From Marispirochaeta aestuarii (GTDB lineage Bacteria; Spirochaetota; Spirochaetia; JC444; Marispirochaetaceae), in assembly GCF_002087085.1 (NCBI RefSeq), contig NZ_MWQY01000015.1, forward strand, positions 44,798-108,797: 64,000 bases of DNA. The letters run 5' to 3'. Below, in pieces: positions 60,861 through 64,000 of the stretch (position 1 is its first letter; every line of letters begins with the position of its first letter). The position numbers were made by a program, and so were the translations under genes. The notes below the pieces were generated by a model. It did not search any database and was not told the origin of the DNA. It saw nothing but the letters and a program-made list of their open reading frames with translations.

Positions 60861-62303
60861 ATGAGCACAGAGGGTAAAAGCTTTTTCCGCCAGCTGGAAG
60901 AACGTATTGCCTCCTCGGCATCTTTGTTGTGTGTCGGTCTTGATCCCAGAGTCGCCCCGGGAGAAGGCGCTGCACGAAAAATCCTGGAAGAAAACCGGCG
61001 CCTCATCGAAGCTACAGCTGAGTACACCGCCTGTTACAAGCCCAATATAGCTTTTTATGAAGCTCATGGCGCAGAGGGAATAGAGGCGCTGGAAGAGACC
61101 CTCTCCATTGTTCCGAAGGAGATCCCGGTAATCCTGGATGCCAAGCGGGGAGATATCGGCGCCACCGCGGAAGCCTATGCGAACCTTGTTTTTGACAGGC
61201 TCGATGCCGGGGCGGTTACCTTGAGCCCCTACATGGGTAAAAGCTCCGCTGAACCCTTTCTGAACTACCCCGGCAGAGGCTTCTTCTTTCTCTGCCGTAC
61301 CTCGAATCCCGGAGCCGACAGGCTGCAGGAATTGAGGGTCGGGAGTTCCGGAGGAGACCCTCTTTTTATAAAAATCGCAGATGAAGTAAGCGGATGGTCC
61401 GCTGACGCCGGTATTGTCGTCGCGGGGAATGATCCCGCCAGCCTTGCCGCAGTGCGCCGCCGCTTTCCGGAAATATGGATCCTGGCCCCGGGAATCGGCG
61501 CCCAGGGAGGAAGTGTGGAAGAAGCGGTGGCCGCCGGCCTGGCCCGGAGCGGTTCCCGGCTGCTCCCCGTTGTCGCCAGGGGCGTATCGGGAGCAAAGGA
61601 TCCTGCCGCCGCGGCCAGAAAGTTCCGGGATGACATCAACCGTGCCCGGGAAAAAGTCCTGAAGAACGGTGTAGGCTCCAAGGCGCCTGTCAGGGCCAGG
61701 GATTATCGCAAGGAGGAGATCTTTCAGGGACTGGTGGATACCGGGTGTTTCCGCCTGGGGAGTTTCACCCTGAAATCCGGCATTGTCTCTCCTTTCTATC
61801 TCGATCTGCGCCGTATATCCTCATCTCCCAGGCTCATGCGCCAGGTCGCCCGGGCCTACGCCTCCATTCTTCCCGACCGAAAGGACCAGAAAATCCAGCG
61901 CCTTGCCGGTATCCCCGTAGCGGCTCTGCCCTTTTCAACGGCGATCTCCCTGGAAACGGACATCCCGATGGTCTATCCGCGCATGAATGCCAAGGGCCAC
62001 GGCACCGGCAATACCGTGGAGGGAGGATTCGTTCCCGGCGAACGGGTTGTTCTGGTGGACGATCTTATCACCACAGGCAAGAGTAAAATAGAAGCGGCGG
62101 ATATCCTGCGAAAGGAAGGGCTGCTGGTGGAAGACCTGGTGGTCCTGCTCGAACGGGGCAGACAGGGCAGAAAAGACATGGAACAGAAGGGTATCCGGCT
62201 GCATGCCTATGCCCAGGCGGAGGAGCTGTTTCAGTATCTCCTTGACAGGGGTATTATCGGTGAAGAAAAGCATGCCGAGCTCGTGGCTTTCATAGCCGAT
62301 TAG
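60861..62303 (+). CDS. pyrFE: Orotidine 5'-phosphate decarboxylase / orotate phosphoribosyltransferase fusion
   Basis: The 480-residue protein joins the last two steps of UMP synthesis. The N-terminal ~270 residues are OMP decarboxylase, with catalytic Lys and Asp in ILDAKRGDIG (near residue 95) and ARGVSGAKD. The C-terminal ~200 are orotate phosphoribosyltransferase with the PRPP motif VVLVDDLITTGKSK. The order is decarboxylase first, opposite to the fused enzyme of animals and plants. It starts 51 bp after the PAS/HD-GYP gene. Ribosome site: GAAGGAAG. Confidence 0.95.
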   Translation: MSTEGKSFFRQLEERIASSASLLCVGLDPRVAPGEGAARKILEENRRLIEATAEYTACYKPNIAFYEAHGAEGIEALEETLSIVPKEIPVILDAKRGDIGATAEAYANLVFDRLDAGAVTLSPYMGKSSAEPFLNYPGRGFFFLCRTSNPGADRLQELRVGSSGGDPLFIKIADEVSGWSADAGIVVAGNDPASLAAVRRRFPEIWILAPGIGAQGGSVEEAVAAGLARSGSRLLPVVARGVSGAKDPAAAARKFRDDINRAREKVLKNGVGSKAPVRARDYRKEEIFQGLVDTGCFRLGSFTLKSGIVSPFYLDLRRISSSPRLMRQVARAYASILPDRKDQKIQRLAGIPVAALPFSTAISLETDIPMVYPRMNAKGHGTGNTVEGGFVPGERVVLVDDLITTGKSKIEAADILRKEGLLVEDLVVLLERGRQGRKDMEQKGIRLHAYAQAEELFQYLLDRGIIGEEKHAELVAFIAD

Positions 62304-62313
62304 GCGGTGGAAT

Positions 62314-63504
62314 ATGGGAAACTTTCTTGCCCTGGCGGGACAGATCTTTTTCTCTCCCCTGAAAATCGGAGACATCGAGTTTCCCTTTTCCCTGATGAAG
62401 GTTACCATCGAGCTCCTGCTTCCCATTCTGCTGATTGTTATTGTCTACAGACTGATTCTTCTCTCCGCCGTCCGCCTTCTGCGCCGGACCTCCCTGGAGG
62501 AGGCGGGCAGGAATAAGATCCGGCGTTTTCTGCGTCTGGGCTTCGGTGCCCTCGCTCTGCTGGGAATCACGGCCCTGGTGCTTCGTCTTCTGGGAGCGGA
62601 AATCGCGAAGTACGGGGAGGCTCTCTACAGGATTGTCAGCGCCCCCTTCTTCGAATCCGGGGGAACCAAAATATCCCTCCTGACCCTGCTCCTGCTGATT
62701 CCGGTATTCTATCTTTCCGGGAAGATGGGGCAGCTTACCCGGAGTTTTACCGACAGGCACCTTTTTTCCCGGGTAGGTCTGGATGAATCGAAGAAATTCT
62801 CCTTCTCCAACCTGCTGCGCTATACCGTCATGGTGCTTACCGTGGTGGTGGGGCTGACGATTATCGGTATTGACCTGTCCGCCCTGGCGGTAATGTTCGG
62901 TGTCCTCGGTATCGGTCTCGGTTTCGGACTCCAGTCCGTGGTTGCCAACATGTTCGCCGGCCTCGTTATCATTTTTTCCCGGCCCATCAAGGAGGGCGAC
63001 CGGGTCCTGGTGGGGGAGTACGAAGGTACGGTTACCAATATCAGGCTGATATCGACGACCATAAATACCATCTCCTACGAAACAATAATCGTGCCCAACC
63101 GGCTTATCATCGACGATACGGTCTATAACTACTCCTATGACGATAGAAGAATTATCCTGCGAAATCCCGTGCAGGTCAGCTACGATACCGATCTGGACCA
63201 GGCCATCGAGGTCATGCGGGAGGTGGGCAGAAGAAACCCCTTCGCTCTGACGGTTCCGGAGGCGGACGTTCGGGTCAGTTCTTTTGATGATTCCGGGATT
63301 ACCCTTATCCTTCTGACCTGGCTCGGCGATGTGAGCGACAAGTATTCTGCCTCCTCCTGGAATAATCTGGAGATATGGCGGAGTTTCCGGGACGAGGGAA
63401 TCGAGATACCTTTTCCACAGCGGGATCTGCATCTGAGAAGCGGGATGGAACCCATGGTCAGAGAGCTGCGGGAGTTGAGAAAATCACTATCCGAAAAGTC
63501 TTAA
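62314..63504 (+). CDS. MscS family mechanosensitive channel
   Basis: The 396-residue protein has about five membrane helices. The pore-lining helix resembles MscS TM3 (LAVMFGVLGIGLGFGLQSVVANMFAGLVI), followed by the β domain with RPIKEGDRVLVG. Such channels open under hypo-osmotic shock to release solutes. It follows the pyrF-pyrE gene with a 10-bp gap and overlaps the convergent Rrf2 gene by 4 bp. It complements the betaine importers in osmotic control. Confidence 0.92.
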   Translation: MGNFLALAGQIFFSPLKIGDIEFPFSLMKVTIELLLPILLIVIVYRLILLSAVRLLRRTSLEEAGRNKIRRFLRLGFGALALLGITALVLRLLGAEIAKYGEALYRIVSAPFFESGGTKISLLTLLLLIPVFYLSGKMGQLTRSFTDRHLFSRVGLDESKKFSFSNLLRYTVMVLTVVVGLTIIGIDLSALAVMFGVLGIGLGFGLQSVVANMFAGLVIIFSRPIKEGDRVLVGEYEGTVTNIRLISTTINTISYETIIVPNRLIIDDTVYNYSYDDRRIILRNPVQVSYDTDLDQAIEVMREVGRRNPFALTVPEADVRVSSFDDSGITLILLTWLGDVSDKYSASSWNNLEIWRSFRDEGIEIPFPQRDLHLRSGMEPMVRELRELRKSLSEKS

Positions 63505-63917
63505 ACCTTGACCGGATTTGCCTCTACAATGTCCTTGATACTTATATTACTGAAATACTCTTTTAAATGATCCGAAGCCTTCACCCAGACTGAATGCGTA
63601 ATGCATCCGGGATGGTTGCAGGGATTCGTTCCTTCCACGGCACAGGGAGCGAGGTTCATGCCTTCTCCCACGGCATCGAAGATTTCAGTAATGGAGATCT
63701 CCTCCGGAGGCCTGTTCAGGCTGAAACCGCCTCCCGGACCGCGGGTCGAGTTGATAAGTCCGGCCTTGCGAAGCTTGTAGAAGATCTGCTCCAGAAACTC
63801 CGGGGACAGGTCCTCCATTTCCGCCAGTTCGCGAATCGATATCGGTTTATCTGTGTAGTTGGCCGCCAGCTGTGATACAGCCCGCAGGGCGTATCGTCCC
63901 TTGGTTGTAATCCTCAT
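63501..63917 (-). CDS. Rrf2 family transcriptional regulator with Fe-S-type cysteines
   Basis: The 138-residue winged helix begins RITTKGRYALRAVSQLA, a typical Rrf2 start, and has IREL..LSPEFLEQIFYKLRKAGLI. The ligand region CAVEGTNPCNHPGCITH has three Cys and a His, comparable to IscR (C-x5-C-x5-C-x2-H), but with spacing C-x7-C-x4-C-x2-H. This suggests a [2Fe-2S] cluster and redox or iron sensing. Targets are not in the window. Confidence 0.88.
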   Translation of the reverse strand: MRITTKGRYALRAVSQLAANYTDKPISIRELAEMEDLSPEFLEQIFYKLRKAGLINSTRGPGGGFSLNRPPEEISITEIFDAVGEGMNLAPCAVEGTNPCNHPGCITHSVWVKASDHLKEYFSNISIKDIVEANPVKV

Positions 63918-64000
63918 CTCATCTTTACCTCGTTACTAATATATCCCTAAAGTGAGCGATTCCGAATAGAAATGAACTCCGCCAGCGGTTTTACCCTAGC

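Noticed and set aside
1..64000. CRISPR arrays, tRNA or rRNA genes, insertion sequences and phage genes
   Set aside because: No regularly spaced repeats, cloverleaf-like sequences, transposase motifs or phage structural genes were recognised on reading the window.

Overview
The window looks like chromosome of a free-living, anaerobic spirochaete of the Spirochaeta/Sediminispirochaeta/Marispirochaeta type. This is an inference from gene content, not from a marker gene. Signs are the 'GG-x-E/D' tails after the signal peptides of the binding proteins, pyruvate:ferredoxin oxidoreductase as the pyruvate route, paired TRAP importers, a fused OMP decarboxylase/orotate phosphoribosyltransferase, an OmpA-like protein without the diaminopimelate-contacting Asp, and betaine-type uptake systems that suggest a saline habitat. 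No rRNA, tRNA, CRISPR array, prophage or insertion sequence was recognised.

Layout. 1-4.3 kb: end of a 2-hydroxyacyl-CoA dehydratase activase-type gene, a membrane diguanylate cyclase and a flavodoxin/ferredoxin fusion. 4.3-11.3 kb: a catabolic-looking module with an AraC regulator, a TRAP importer, a URO-D-fold protein, a TIM-barrel sugar isomerase/epimerase and a PIG-L deacetylase. 11.3-13.3 kb: leuA behind a Leu-rich leader peptide and an attenuator. 13.4-19.6 kb: a second TRAP operon, a membrane-anchored AraC regulator and a YwaF-like membrane protein. 19.7-24.9 kb: orphan betaine-binding protein, YwbE, an AGCS amino-acid/sodium symporter, then a divergent aldo-keto reductase/dienelactone hydrolase pair sharing a 13-bp palindrome. 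24.9-29.8 kb: PFOR and an arsR-arsM pair. 29.9-31.7 kb: a sensor kinase gene broken by a frameshift and a nonsense codon.

31.8-43.8 kb: an SDR oxidoreductase, then a long minus-strand run yeiH-tolC-adaptor-RND pump-PG0541-response regulator-histidine kinase-POTRA outer-membrane protein, which reads as an envelope stress or efflux unit, with a LysR gene divergent from yeiH. 43.9-47.8 kb: a four-gene OpuC/YehZYXW-type osmoprotectant ABC importer. 48-51.3 kb: an exported PPC-repeat protein, a Gfo/Idh oxidoreductase whose 3' end lies in a 180-bp tandem duplication, and a RibL-like nucleotidyltransferase. 51.4-53 kb: a LysR gene and a VapBC toxin-antitoxin pair. 53-57.8 kb: two glycosyltransferases flanking a GH13_18 sugar phosphorylase, possibly for a glycoside solute. 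57.8-64 kb: OmpA-like protein, PAS/HD-GYP protein, the pyrF-pyrE fusion, an MscS channel and an Rrf2-type Fe-S regulator.

The strongest unusual signals are the leuL attenuator, the 180-bp tandem duplication whose coding differences are all synonymous, the shared TAGTAAAYTACTA operators, the repeated AGGATACAA sites near the AraC gene, and a possible AUU start of the HD-GYP gene.
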